Shown here: positions 1 to 10,016 of the stretch, in pieces
Numbering within the stretch: position 1 is the stretch's first letter
Layout: each line of letters begins with the position of its first letter
Assembly (NCBI GenBank): GCA_024222395.1
Contig: JAAEPE010000334.1
Span: forward strand, 26,208 to 90,207
Reading direction: 5' to 3'
Length of the DNA stretch: 64,000 nucleotides
Source: Myxococcales bacterium
Lineage (GTDB): Bacteria > Myxococcota_A > Polyangia > Haliangiales > Haliangiaceae
Notes under the pieces: model-generated
What the model was told of the DNA's origin: nothing
Seen by the model: only the letters and a program-made list of their open reading frames with translations
Database searches by the model: none
Position numbers and translations under genes: made by a program

Positions 1-2998
1 ACAGTTCGGCTGCTCGCGGGTCGGAGCCCTCCTGCAGCAGCACAGAGAGTGCATCGGCAGAGGCTGACGCATCAGCTACGAGGCTGGCGCCCGCCTTCGC
101 GATGGCCAGCTGGGCCTTTCGCGATGCATGTCTCACTTGCTCACCAGCGAGCGAACTGCACTCTTCCACCGCATTCGAGTCGCCTCCGCGGCTTGCAAGC
201 AGCAAGGCTGCCTCCGCGGCCACACCTGGCTCTAGCTCGGAGTGTGACGCCCACGCCTGCATTGCAAGTCGCTGGGTTTCCTGTTCTCCAGGGCTCTGGC
301 CGGCGATTACCGTGAGCGCCCGGGCAGCGGAGCGACTCGCTTGGCACGCCACTTCATTGCTTCCAGTATCCCTCGCAACCGTCGCAACCATCGCGTGGTA
401 GGTCGCCAGTGCAGTTGTGTCGCCAGCGGAACGCGCCAGGTCCAAGGCGAGAGGTATTAGAGAGGAAAGCGAAGAGTCGCTCGCGAAAATCATCGGCTCG
501 ATTGCAGCTCGCGCCGCAGCCATCTCCCCCGCTTCTTCGAGTTCCCTGGCCAGCGCCAGTGCGCCCGCGATGTCCGTAGGCGGCTTTCCGTCGTTGGCAC
601 TAGCGGCATTGCTTGTGCTGCCGCCGAGCCTCCGCACCCAGGCGGAGGCAAGCATGTCTGAGGGATTCGCGGAATGCGCAGCGTTCGCCAATGCGAGCAC
701 GGCCGCTGGTTCGCCCTCAGCCTGCAATGCAAAGTGCATTGACTGGCGGTAGGCACCAGCTGCTGCCACGGCATCTTCGGTTGCAGCGCCAAGTTGCTGC
801 CAGTACAGCCCCGCATTCGAAGCATCCGCCCCAGCACGCAGAGAGCAGTCCAACAAAAGGGCATCATCAGGCATCCTCTTGAGTGCATCGCGTAGGAGCG
901 TCCGAGCATCCTCGCTTTGCCCCTTTGCCAGCAGGGACTCCGCTCGCAGCCATGCCAGCCCTGCGCCGAGATCCGGAGATTTTGAAGCAACCTGCGCTAC
1001 AAGCCCTGAGTATTCTTCTGAATCCGACGATTCGTAGCGAACGGCAGCATGAAAGAACTCTGCGCCAATATTTGGCCAAGCCTTCGTAGCCTCCCCGAAG
1101 AACTCCGCAGCTTTCTCAGCATCGCCTTTCTGAGTTGCAATCGTCCCTGAAAGGGCGCAGATAGCTGAGCGCAACCTCGTGCCACTAAGCGATTCGGCCA
1201 GTGCCGCGAGCGAGCTTTGCACCTCGTCCTCTCGGCCATCCACAAACGCGAGTTCCAGGTTGGCCAAGAGGGCGCGGGTATCGCGAGGTGCCAAGTCGAG
1301 AAGTTCGCCGACAGCCACACGAGCTAGATCTGGCTCCCCCATTGCCATGAGGAGGTCTGCCCGATACGCCGAGAGGGCCCGAGCCTCCATGGAACCAGCC
1401 TTTTGAAGCTCATGATCCAACTGCGCAAGCACTTGGTCCCAGTTGCCAAGTCGGCGCTCAATGCGACGCAGCGCCCGATTTGCAGGCACTAGGCGCGGAG
1501 CTAGCTTCAAGGCCTCATCGAGATGCCGGCGCGCCCGATCCAAGTCTCCGAGACTTTCCGCCAATCGACCGGACTCGATTCGCATGCGAACTATCGCCCC
1601 CGGCTCGTCGAGCAAGTCGAGCTCGCGCTCGTAGAGGACAAGGAGCCTTGCAGCCTCATCGGTGCGATCAGCTACCTCGGCTTCCACGCGATCGGGAACA
1701 TGAATTCGAGCCAAGTCCAAATCGGCCAGAGCATCAGAGAACTTCGCGGGTGGGAGATCTGGCTCAACGTCGGCCTCAAGGAGCTGTGGGCCTGTGTGCA
1801 AGGTGCCGGTGCTCATCGCCACCGCGTCCTCCACGGCTGCCTCGACCACCCCATCGAGACGCGGTGCTCGGTCGCGAATTACGCCATCGTCGATGACGCC
1901 ATCTTTGGCCGCCTTTATCGGTGGGGCAGCGCTATCGGAACGAGCGTCTCCTGACGCAGGCGTACTTGGGCCACTGCGCATGCTCTCGAGAGCCCCATCA
2001 ACCTCCGAAGCAAGTTCTTCACTTTCCTCGGTCCCTTCCGGAATTGCTCCGGTGCGCAAGGCTTCACGTCCCGGATCGAGAATCGGTATCGGAACTCCAT
2101 CGGATTCCGCTGGTGCGCTCCCCGCTGAGGGAACGTTCCCCTCCGACGCGCCGGCACCGCCAACTCCCTCATCGCCCTCCGGCACTTGAGAGCCCGGTGC
2201 TGCGAAGGCCGCAGACTCGATAGGCTCATCCTCGGGAACGGGGGTCGGGATGGTGCTTCCGCTAACCTCGATACCATCGTAGGAGTCTACGTCAAGCTCC
2301 AGTGAGACCTCGCGCGCCGACGAATCGTCAAAGAACGCATTTGCTCGCTCGGAGATTCGCGCAATGTCCTCCTTCGCACTGGGAACAGGTTCATCTCCGA
2401 GAAGATCCGCCAATGCCACGTCGCCAATGCGAAGTGCTGGGACACTGGGGGGGGCGCCAATCTCTAGCTCAAGTTCCTCGTGGCCGCCGCTGCCAAGCAA
2501 CGTCCCGAGCGCCTCTGGCACCCCACCAAAGTTCACTTCATCGTCAGCGCCAGGGATTTCCCTAGACTGCCCAACGTCGGACATTGCAGCGTCTGGCTGC
2601 ACAGCCCCGGGCGGCCCCAGGGCGACCCCCGCGGCTTCATCATAGAACGGAGAGTTCACCGACAAGTCCGAACCATCGAGAGCGGGTGGATCCGCCAATA
2701 TTTCTAGGACTAGGCCGTCCGACGGCAGAGCGGTCTCCGCCAATGGGTCGTCTTCGAAGAATGCTCTCCGGTCTTCTTCCGAGGCAGCAGAGGCCGACGA
2801 ATCGTCCACCTCGCTAACCGGCGCCTCTGCAGCGACAGCCTGCTCGGCTTCTAGACTGGAAGGCGCGGGCGATGCCGCCTCACTCGTGGATACATCCGCT
2901 TCCACCTCCTCGTCCAACGAATCGAATATCTTGTCCCATTCGCCGAGTTCATTACCAAGGATCCCGGCGAGTGGATCGTCTTCGTCTTCGTCACTCAT
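1..2998 (-). CDS. Giant TPR-repeat protein, C-terminus beyond the window (partial)
   Basis: An open frame of 999 codons runs from an ATG at 2998 to the left edge without a stop. The start MSDEDEDDPLAG overlaps the stop of the upstream TPR gene by 8 nt (ATGAGTGA), so translation is probably coupled. The first ~400 residues are acidic and rich in Asp, Glu, Pro and Ser with no visible domain, and look disordered. From about residue 420 onward the sequence is helical with TPR-like spacing, for example LGDLDRARRHLDEALKLAP. There is no signal peptide or membrane segment, so it is probably a cytoplasmic scaffold. It resembles its neighbour in design and may be a paralogue. Exact function is unknown. 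Confidence 0.85.
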   Translation of the reverse strand, partial: MSDEDEDDPLAGILGNELGEWDKIFDSLDEEVEADVSTSEAASPAPSSLEAEQAVAAEAPVSEVDDSSASAASEEDRRAFFEDDPLAETALPSDGLVLEILADPPALDGSDLSVNSPFYDEAAGVALGPPGAVQPDAAMSDVGQSREIPGADDEVNFGGVPEALGTLLGSGGHEELELEIGAPPSVPALRIGDVALADLLGDEPVPSAKEDIARISERANAFFDDSSAREVSLELDVDSYDGIEVSGSTIPTPVPEDEPIESAAFAAPGSQVPEGDEGVGGAGASEGNVPSAGSAPAESDGVPIPILDPGREALRTGAIPEGTEESEELASEVDGALESMRSGPSTPASGDARSDSAAPPIKAAKDGVIDDGVIRDRAPRLDGVVEAAVEDAVAMSTGTLHTGPQLLEADVEPDLPPAKFSDALADLDLARIHVPDRVEAEVADRTDEAARLLVLYERELDLLDEPGAIVRMRIESGRLAESLGDLDRARRHLDEALKLAPRLVPANRALRRIERRLGNWDQVLAQLDHELQKAGSMEARALSAYRADLLMAMGEPDLARVAVGELLDLAPRDTRALLANLELAFVDGREDEVQSSLAALAESLSGTRLRSAICALSGTIATQKGDAEKAAEFFGEATKAWPNIGAEFFHAAVRYESSDSEEYSGLVAQVASKSPDLGAGLAWLRAESLLAKGQSEDARTLLRDALKRMPDDALLLDCSLRAGADASNAGLYWQQLGAATEDAVAAAGAYRQSMHFALQAEGEPAAVLALANAAHSANPSDMLASAWVRRLGGSTSNAASANDGKPPTDIAGALALARELEEAGEMAAARAAIEPMIFASDSSLSSLIPLALDLARSAGDTTALATYHAMVATVARDTGSNEVACQASRSAARALTVIAGQSPGEQETQRLAMQAWASHSELEPGVAAEAALLLASRGGDSNAVEECSSLAGEQVRHASRKAQLAIAKAGASLVADASASADALSVLLQEGSDPRAAEL

Positions 2999-5900
2999 CG
3001 CCAACTCCTACCATCGCCAAGAATTCTTCCCCTACGGACCACGCCATGAGTTCACGCCCAACCGAGGCATCCGCGAGCAGCCTACCGCCCTTGCCCACGT
3101 CAAGAACATCGAACGCGGCCTTCAAGCTGCCACACAACAGCAAGCCAATGCGGGAAGCACTCTGTTCTGCCCCTTCGCGCCACCTCACCGGCGAGCCCAG
3201 CTCGGAGAAGCGTGAGCCCAGGAGCGTCAGTTCCTTGCGAGCCTTCCGCCCGAGTGCCTTTGACATCTTGCGCGACATCGCACTCACTTCCTCCGCCTTG
3301 ACCCTATCGGCTAGGACAGCTGGCAATGGACTCACACCCGCAAGCTCAGCCGATGCGGCGAAGTAGAGGAACAGGTCAGCCTCTGCCAACTCTGTGGCAC
3401 TGCCAGTCCCAGCCTTTGCGTGTGCGAGACAACGACCGAGAGAGAAGCGCTGCTCTGGGGTATCGCCAACCGCGAGCGTCTCGCCAAGGCATACTGTCGG
3501 AGTCGCATCCGAGACTGCCCTTGCGACGCCCCCGCGAGCATCCGAGCGGTAGACCTCCAAGTCATCGACACCTAGGTATGCCGCGATCTTCGCAACCTCG
3601 GGCACCTCCTTCGCCAAAGAGCGCCTCTTTATGCGTTGGCCTCGCTCAAAGCCGAGCCCTTCGGGCGTGGTTTCGGACAAAACCGTGACAGCTGGCCCGA
3701 TAATGCTCCACAGTTGGCCGGCGAAGCCACCCGAGTCGCGATGCAGGATCGAGCTGCGCCACTTCTCGGCAGATAGAACTCCTCCTAGCTCTAGCGACTT
3801 CACACCAAGCTCACTCACAGACGTCTCTTGCTCGGAACTAAGGCTACCGGTCATTTCCAAAGCATGAAGCGCCTGCCTCTCAAGAAGCCCATTTTCAGCC
3901 CAGCTCGCCACAATTGCGAGTTTCTCGTAGAGAGCCGGATCTGCTGGCTGGTCGGCGATAGCGCGGCGCAGATCCTGGACCCCACTTGCAATAAGCGAGA
4001 TACGAGTCTTTTCCTCGCCACCACAAAGCTCAATCAGATCGCTGAGTGCTTCAACATTTAGGGGGTCATACTGGCGAGCGCGGCGCAGGCTCTTGATAGC
4101 GGCCTCACGATTCGAGGCTTCCCGCTGCAAGCTAGCAATTCGCAGCTCGTCACGGGCCCGCTGACCATCGCTGTTGCGCATACCGGCCATTCCCCGAATC
4201 AGGCAACTCGCTTCGTTGATGCGCTTCGCCTTGACAAGCAGCGACAACAGTCGCTCACGCACTTCCAAGTCGTTGGGAGTTTGTCTCACCACGTGTTCGA
4301 GTTGTTCGATGGCCCCTTCGAGATCATCGAGACTATCCGCCATAAGGTGCGACAGGCTCATCTCTGCAGTTGCGCGTCTCTCTGGGGCCGCTTCGAACTC
4401 CAAAAAGGACTTGAGATGTTCTGCGGCTTCACGGTCTTCTCCAAGCCGCTCGAGCAATTGTGCGCGCTCGTACAGAGCATCAAGATGCGTCGCATTAGCA
4501 TCAAGCAATGCCGCGTAGTCACGCGTCGCACCTCGCAGGTCGCCTATATCTTTGCGCAGACGAGCTCGCGACAAGAGGATGGGTACGCGAGCTCTATGCT
4601 CGCCCGCCACACTGAGATGCTTGAGCCTGGCTGAGTACGCACGGTAGAGATTGCGAGTATCACCATGCTCGCGGAGTATGGCGACCAAGCGGTCGTACTC
4701 AGGAGCCTCTGGCATCTCAGCCAGAATTGCCTGGTACGTCGCAACCGCCGAAGATGCATCGTCGAGTTCGCCATCGAGGATCTCCACGGCCTCCCGGAAG
4801 TACGCAACCCTTCCCTCACGATCTCCGATCTGCCGAGCCAGCGCTATGCAGGCCTTTGCTTGGTTACCCCGGTCGCCACCTCGGACGCAGACCCGCCGTA
4901 GAGTCTGAAGACCGCGGATGTGTCCTGGGCGTATGTCCAGCACCGCGCCAACTGCCAAGATCGCCTCCTGCAGGTGACCGGCAAGCTCAAGCGCCTCGGC
5001 ACGTTCCAGCTCCCAATCGACCCTCGCGGCTCCGGAATCGGCCAAGACGGACCGCATGTCGCAGAGCTCGCCGCGTTCGAGCAGTCCGGACACGCTCTCC
5101 CCACCTTCCGGCGATAGAGGCGCAAGCCTGTCTGCGATGACGACGGCAGTACCCGCATCCAGAGGAGAGATACGTCTGGCTTTCTGCAACCGCCCTGTTG
5201 CCACGTCCTCATCACCGAGCACTTCAGCGATCATCGCAGAGTGCAGAAGCAGCGAGCTTTGCGCATAGGCGCCCTCTGCGGCGTCGGCAAGCGCTTCCAG
5301 AAACTCTCCCTGTCCCTGAGCATCTTGCGCTTTGGCCGCAAGCAAGCTCTGCCCCAGGAGTGAACCAACGGGCGCCTCAGAACCTTCCTCAGCCAAAGCG
5401 AAGTGCTCGGCCGCCTCTTCATCGTTGCCACGCACCGCCTCTAGCCACGCACCCATCTCTCCCAGACTAGAGCGGAGTTCTGGTGCCACCATCGTCCGCC
5501 CCAACGCTGCCAGTGCCTCGGCCTGAAGCACCGATTTCTCTTGCGCCACGGCCGCCTGATGCAGTGCAACAACGGCAGCAGCACTCCCCATCTCGCCCGC
5601 AGCGCGAAACGACTCTTCAGCGTCACTCGCTCGGCCAAGGCGCTGATTTGCTACACCAAGGCGGATGAGTGCTCGACGCTTGACCTCTCCATCGCTCGCC
5701 TCGGCGATGCGATCGAGAACCTCGGCCACCGCAGTATCGACGCCTGAGGAGCCCTTGGCGCGGTCGAGACATGCAAGAACATCCAATAGTAGAGCCACGC
5801 TGTCTGGCGCTCGTTCGCATAGGCTCATTGCAAGTTCGACGGCAGCCTCAGAGTTCTTCTCTGCAAACTCTAGAGCCGCAAGAGCCTCCCGCCCATACTC

Positions 5901-8294
5901 GGGCACGTCTTCGTCCGCACAACTATCGGTCCGTGCCCGAAGACAGGAAACCAGTCGTGCCCACCCGCCCGACTTTCGCAGGGCCTCAAGCTCCAGGCTT
6001 GCGACAAGGGAGTCATCGGGCCATCGCTCGCGACACTTCCCGAAGCACTCTGCTCCATCGCTCCAGCGCTCAAGCGTTCCAGCGAGTAGACGACCTGCCT
6101 CGAAGTAGTGGCGCGCCTGCGCATCGGGGTCGCCCAGACGCTCTGCCTGAGCCATCAATGCGTCGCAAAGTGTTGCATCTTCACCTAACTCTCGAAGTAG
6201 CTCGATACGACGGCCGCACAGGGCGAGGTCTTCGGGGGTAGTTTCGAGTAGGCCACTCACCGCTGCGAGTTCGCCCGTCGGATTCCCTGCGACGAGGTAG
6301 AGCGCCACTTGCTGTGACCGAATCGAGTTTGCTCGCTCAGATTCAGCAGATGCAATGTGTGTCTCCAGGAACTCCGCTGCCTCTACGTAGCGACCGGCGC
6401 CGACGTGCAAGTCTGCTACTGCATCCACGGCAGACTCGGCGGCAGGATCCACCTCGAGTGCCTGCAGGTATCGCTGCGTAGCAGCCTCCAGGTTGCCAAC
6501 CCCGTATCGCAGAATGTCACCACTAACCACATAGTGCTGTGCAGCTGCCCGCGGTTCGGGATCGCAATCGGCTCCCTCGCCAAAGGTGGTTCCCAGACGC
6601 AGGCTCTCCGCCATCTCCGCCTGCAGCGCAGCGAGCTGTTCCCAATTACCGGAGGCTCCAGCACCCAGGTCGCGAGCGACGACCAACGGCAAGTAGCCAG
6701 GGGTGCTGCGTGCTCGGGACTCAAGAACTTCGTCTGCCTCTTGCTGCTTGCCTGCCTTGGCCAGTGCACTTGCGCGTCGTAGCGCAAGCCCTAACGCTCG
6801 CCCTGCATCCACCTCGCCCGACTCTCTTGCTGCGACGAGTTCTGCGAGTTCTTCGTAGCGACCGAGGCTCTCGGCTAGGTCTGAGAGGTCGGCCACGAGA
6901 AGCGGCTCTTGGGGAGCGAGGCTCAGAGCCTGATGCAGACAACTCCATGCGCCGTCATCATCCCCTCCCTGAGTGAGCACCTGAGCTTGCTCACGCCTGA
7001 GCGCAAGAATCTCGCGCAGGCGCTGGCCACCGCCACTCTCCGATGGCGCCGACTCTTCGTTGGGAACCCCGGCAACGCCGAAGCTCTCTTGCAGTCGTCC
7101 AATGCGTCCTTCGAGCACCGCCGCTAGCGCACCGAAATCATCACTGTGCCGCGCCAATGCTTCTCGCTCCCGATCCACTGCTTCGTGCAGGCAGTCTAGG
7201 CTTGAGGCCTCGGCGAGTAGCGTCTGCGCGCGCCCAAGGTCAACTCCTTCCAAACGGAGTTCTCTTGCGAGTTCGACGAGGATCGCGACCTTGCGTTCGG
7301 GACGACTGCATGCTGCGGCCAGCTGCTCTAGGGTGCGGAAGAGAAGTTCTGAGTCGCCATGTTGGGAAGCGAGGGATTCGAGAGCCAGGAGTACGGCGTG
7401 ATTACCTGTGTCTAGCGCCAGCGCTTGCTCGAAAGACTCTTGGGCAGCCTGCGGCTCACCAACCCCATCGAGCAGAGTCCGTCCACGCTCGAGAAGCAGG
7501 TCGGCGCGCTGGCGATCGCTACTTGCGAATCGCAACTCAACTCCAATTAGCTTGACGAGATTGGGCCACAATTTTCGTCGGTAGAAGATGCGACGGATCG
7601 CCCAGAGATTTGCGCGAAGACTCGGGTCCGCTTGCAGTGCGCGACCGTAGGCCTTGACCGCAGACGCTTCATCGCCAAGGTGACGCTGATACAACTCACC
7701 CAGTTCGTAGGCGAGCTCGCCCATGCGAGACTTGCTCTCCGTCATGGCCAACTCTTTGGTTAGCTTCTCTGCACGGCGATTCCAGTCGAGAGGACCACGC
7801 CCCTCGAGCAACGCATCGAGAGCGGAGACCTCTGCTGGCTTTGTGAGTTTGAACTCGAGTGGAGCTTCGGCAGTAGTCTCTGGGGCAGCGGGCGGGGTAG
7901 CCAACTCGGCACTCTCAAGCGGCTCGGCTACTGGCTTCGCGTCTTCGGTCTTGGCTGGCAGCGGCGTGCGTGGCGGAACCGGTGGTGGAGCAGGCATTGG
8001 CGGCGGAGCCACGGCTCCCCGTTCCACCTCTTTGTCATCCTCTTCCTCTACAAGATCCAGCTCATCCAACTCTTCGATATCGAGCTCATTAATCTTATCG
8101 AGCTCATCCAGATCATCGATCGGATCCTCGTCAGTAGCGTCCTCAACCTCAGGCGACTCCTCATCGATCAATATGAATGCATCTGGCGATTCGCTCTTCT
8201 CGATAGGCGTTACCACCGAGGCCACCCCCTCCGGCTCTGCAAGGATCTCAAGGCCATCTGGCCCTTCCTCCTCCCACGTGTCGTCTGCCCCCAT
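2991..8294 (-). CDS. Giant TPR-repeat protein (1767 aa)
   Basis: The protein begins MGADDTWEEEGPDG. It has an acidic, low-complexity N-terminus of about 170 residues with a proline stretch around residues 100-110, then roughly 1400 residues of tandem TPR-like helical pairs. Examples are the segments around AVKAYGRALQADPSLRANLW and SFEQALALDTGNHAVLLALE. The last ~200 residues lack clear repeats and may form a separate C-terminal domain. No signal peptide, transmembrane helix or catalytic motif was seen. TPR arrays bind proteins, so a scaffolding role is inferred. It is the first gene of a two-gene unit with the TPR gene ending the window. It is transcribed divergently from hutH across a 159 bp gap in which no convincing promoter was recognised. 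Confidence 0.9.
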   Translation of the reverse strand: MGADDTWEEEGPDGLEILAEPEGVASVVTPIEKSESPDAFILIDEESPEVEDATDEDPIDDLDELDKINELDIEELDELDLVEEEDDKEVERGAVAPPPMPAPPPVPPRTPLPAKTEDAKPVAEPLESAELATPPAAPETTAEAPLEFKLTKPAEVSALDALLEGRGPLDWNRRAEKLTKELAMTESKSRMGELAYELGELYQRHLGDEASAVKAYGRALQADPSLRANLWAIRRIFYRRKLWPNLVKLIGVELRFASSDRQRADLLLERGRTLLDGVGEPQAAQESFEQALALDTGNHAVLLALESLASQHGDSELLFRTLEQLAAACSRPERKVAILVELARELRLEGVDLGRAQTLLAEASSLDCLHEAVDREREALARHSDDFGALAAVLEGRIGRLQESFGVAGVPNEESAPSESGGGQRLREILALRREQAQVLTQGGDDDGAWSCLHQALSLAPQEPLLVADLSDLAESLGRYEELAELVAARESGEVDAGRALGLALRRASALAKAGKQQEADEVLESRARSTPGYLPLVVARDLGAGASGNWEQLAALQAEMAESLRLGTTFGEGADCDPEPRAAAQHYVVSGDILRYGVGNLEAATQRYLQALEVDPAAESAVDAVADLHVGAGRYVEAAEFLETHIASAESERANSIRSQQVALYLVAGNPTGELAAVSGLLETTPEDLALCGRRIELLRELGEDATLCDALMAQAERLGDPDAQARHYFEAGRLLAGTLERWSDGAECFGKCRERWPDDSLVASLELEALRKSGGWARLVSCLRARTDSCADEDVPEYGREALAALEFAEKNSEAAVELAMSLCERAPDSVALLLDVLACLDRAKGSSGVDTAVAEVLDRIAEASDGEVKRRALIRLGVANQRLGRASDAEESFRAAGEMGSAAAVVALHQAAVAQEKSVLQAEALAALGRTMVAPELRSSLGEMGAWLEAVRGNDEEAAEHFALAEEGSEAPVGSLLGQSLLAAKAQDAQGQGEFLEALADAAEGAYAQSSLLLHSAMIAEVLGDEDVATGRLQKARRISPLDAGTAVVIADRLAPLSPEGGESVSGLLERGELCDMRSVLADSGAARVDWELERAEALELAGHLQEAILAVGAVLDIRPGHIRGLQTLRRVCVRGGDRGNQAKACIALARQIGDREGRVAYFREAVEILDGELDDASSAVATYQAILAEMPEAPEYDRLVAILREHGDTRNLYRAYSARLKHLSVAGEHRARVPILLSRARLRKDIGDLRGATRDYAALLDANATHLDALYERAQLLERLGEDREAAEHLKSFLEFEAAPERRATAEMSLSHLMADSLDDLEGAIEQLEHVVRQTPNDLEVRERLLSLLVKAKRINEASCLIRGMAGMRNSDGQRARDELRIASLQREASNREAAIKSLRRARQYDPLNVEALSDLIELCGGEEKTRISLIASGVQDLRRAIADQPADPALYEKLAIVASWAENGLLERQALHALEMTGSLSSEQETSVSELGVKSLELGGVLSAEKWRSSILHRDSGGFAGQLWSIIGPAVTVLSETTPEGLGFERGQRIKRRSLAKEVPEVAKIAAYLGVDDLEVYRSDARGGVARAVSDATPTVCLGETLAVGDTPEQRFSLGRCLAHAKAGTGSATELAEADLFLYFAASAELAGVSPLPAVLADRVKAEEVSAMSRKMSKALGRKARKELTLLGSRFSELGSPVRWREGAEQSASRIGLLLCGSLKAAFDVLDVGKGGRLLADASVGRELMAWSVGEEFLAMVGVGDE

Positions 8295-8453
8295 AGTCTT
8301 GCTCGACCCGGCGAGTGCTCCGCCCTAAGTTCCCGGAATTATCCGAGCGTGAGTCCCTGGCTGTCAACGGCTGTGCACATGCGAGTGTCCTGGGGATCGA
8401 GCCCCAAGGTCGGTACGCGTGGCTGTTGACCCGCGCCAGTCTTGCCTCGCACT

Positions 8454-10016
8454 ATGCGCCCCGTGCAAGAGCCAACACTGCTACTGGGTCAAGACCCACT
8501 AACCCTCGAGTCTATTGCCCAAGTTGCCCGTGGCTACCGCTCTGTGCGTCCGGGGCAGGATTCGATTGCCGCCATGAATCGGTCGAGGGCCGTCGTCGAT
8601 GCCATTGTCGCCGGCGGAGCCAGAGCGCCAGCGGTGTACGGTGTGAACACAGGTTTCGGCGCGCTAGCGGAAGTGCGAATCTCACCCGACCAAATCGTCG
8701 CGCTCCAGCAGAATCTTGTTCGCTCCCATTGCGTTGGTGTGGGCGACGACCTCGAGGAACCACAGACCCGCGCCATGATGCTGCTCCGAGCAGCAGTTCT
8801 ATCCCGCGGACAAAGCGGTGCTCGTGCCGAGGTCTGTGAGTTTCTTTGCGAGATGCTGGAGCACAGAATCCACCCTTGCATTCCGCGGCGCGGGTCGGTT
8901 GGAGCCTCGGGTGATCTGGCGCCTCTCGCCCACCTCGCGCTCGGCATGATCGGCGAGGGCCCCGTTCGCTTTCGTGGAGAGCGAATGGTGGGAGCCAAAG
9001 CGATGGAGAAGGTGGGGCTCGTTCCACTTCAGCTAGAGGCGAAAGAAGGCCTAACTCTCCTCAATGGCACTCAGCACATGACGGCTGTTGGCTCGCTAGG
9101 TCTTCACGATGCCATCACCACCTGCCTAACAGCGGACATAGCCGGTGCGATGTCACTCGAGGCGCTTCAAGGCACAGTGCGAGCATTCGACAGCCGCGTT
9201 GTCGGTGCGCGGGCTCAGCCCGGCCAGCAAACGGTGGCCGCCCGCCTCCGGGGGCTACTCGACGACAGTGAAATTGCCGCCTCCCATCATGGCTGTGGCA
9301 AGGTCCAAGACCCCTACTCACTGCGCTGCATGCCACAGGTGCATGGCGCCACCTACGATGTGCTGCAGTCTTGTCGCAAGGTACTTGAGCAGGAGGCCAA
9401 CTCCACGACCGACAATCCACTAGTCTTCCCCGATGATGACCTCCCGTTCGGAGGAGAGCTCATTTCGGGTGGCAACTTCCACGGGCAGCCGGTAGCTCAC
9501 GCCCTCGACTTCGCCGCAATCGGAGTTGCTGAGCTTGCCAATATCAGTGAGCGGCGCATCGAACAGCTTGTGAACCCCGCCCTTTCCTCTGGTCTCCCGC
9601 CATTTCTCACTCGCGACAGCGGGCTCAACTCGGGATTCATGATCGCGCAAGTCACTGCCGCAGCACTTGTCTCCGAGAACAAGGTCTACTGCCACCCCGC
9701 CTCGGTCGACTCGATTCCCTCGTCGGCGGGACGAGAGGATCACGTCTCGATGGGAGCTCATGCCGCGCTCAAATTCGCACGAGTCCAAGAGGCAGTCAGG
9801 ACAGTTCTGGCCATCGAGCTCATGGCAGCTGCGCAGGGTATAGACTTACGTGCGCCTCATAAGCCCGGACGGAAACTGCGTGCGGCACACGCACTCATCC
9901 GCGAAAGGGTGGACTTTTTGGAACGCGATCGCGTCCTCTACGAAGACTTCGCAACCGTGAAGTCACTAATTGACGATGGCAGCCTCATCGAGGCGGTCTT
10001 TGGATACCAAGCATGA
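8454..10016 (+). CDS. hutH: Histidine ammonia-lyase
   Basis: The enzyme deaminates L-histidine to trans-urocanate, the first step of histidine degradation. The product is 520 residues, usual for the family. The electrophilic MIO cofactor forms from Ala-Ser-Gly, visible in [15 protein letters not shown] with ASG at residues 151-153. The family motif YGVNTGFG is at about 62-69. A TTG at 8442 would add four residues, but the ATG at 8454 is preferred; no strong ribosome-binding site is present for either. The stop overlaps the hutU start in an ATGA arrangement, so the two are co-translated. Confidence in function is very high. Confidence 0.97.
   Translation: MRPVQEPTLLLGQDPLTLESIAQVARGYRSVRPGQDSIAAMNRSRAVVDAIVAGGARAPAVYGVNTGFGALAEVRISPDQIVALQQNLVRSHCVGVGDDLEEPQTRAMMLLRAAVLSRGQSGARAEVCEFLCEMLEHRIHPCIPRRGSVGASGDLAPLAHLALGMIGEGPVRFRGERMVGAKAMEKVGLVPLQLEAKEGLTLLNGTQHMTAVGSLGLHDAITTCLTADIAGAMSLEALQGTVRAFDSRVVGARAQPGQQTVAARLRGLLDDSEIAASHHGCGKVQDPYSLRCMPQVHGATYDVLQSCRKVLEQEANSTTDNPLVFPDDDLPFGGELISGGNFHGQPVAHALDFAAIGVAELANISERRIEQLVNPALSSGLPPFLTRDSGLNSGFMIAQVTAAALVSENKVYCHPASVDSIPSSAGREDHVSMGAHAALKFARVQEAVRTVLAIELMAAAQGIDLRAPHKPGRKLRAAHALIRERVDFLERDRVLYEDFATVKSLIDDGSLIEAVFGYQA

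Noticed and set aside
7723..8328. Plus-strand 201-codon Ser-rich open frame
   Set aside because: It is the antisense of the acidic low-complexity N-terminus of the giant TPR protein; Ser-rich content is the mirror of Asp/Glu codons.
8426..8431. TTGACC as a -35 box for hutH
   Set aside because: No acceptable -10 sequence occurs at 16-18 bp, and the start codon follows too closely.
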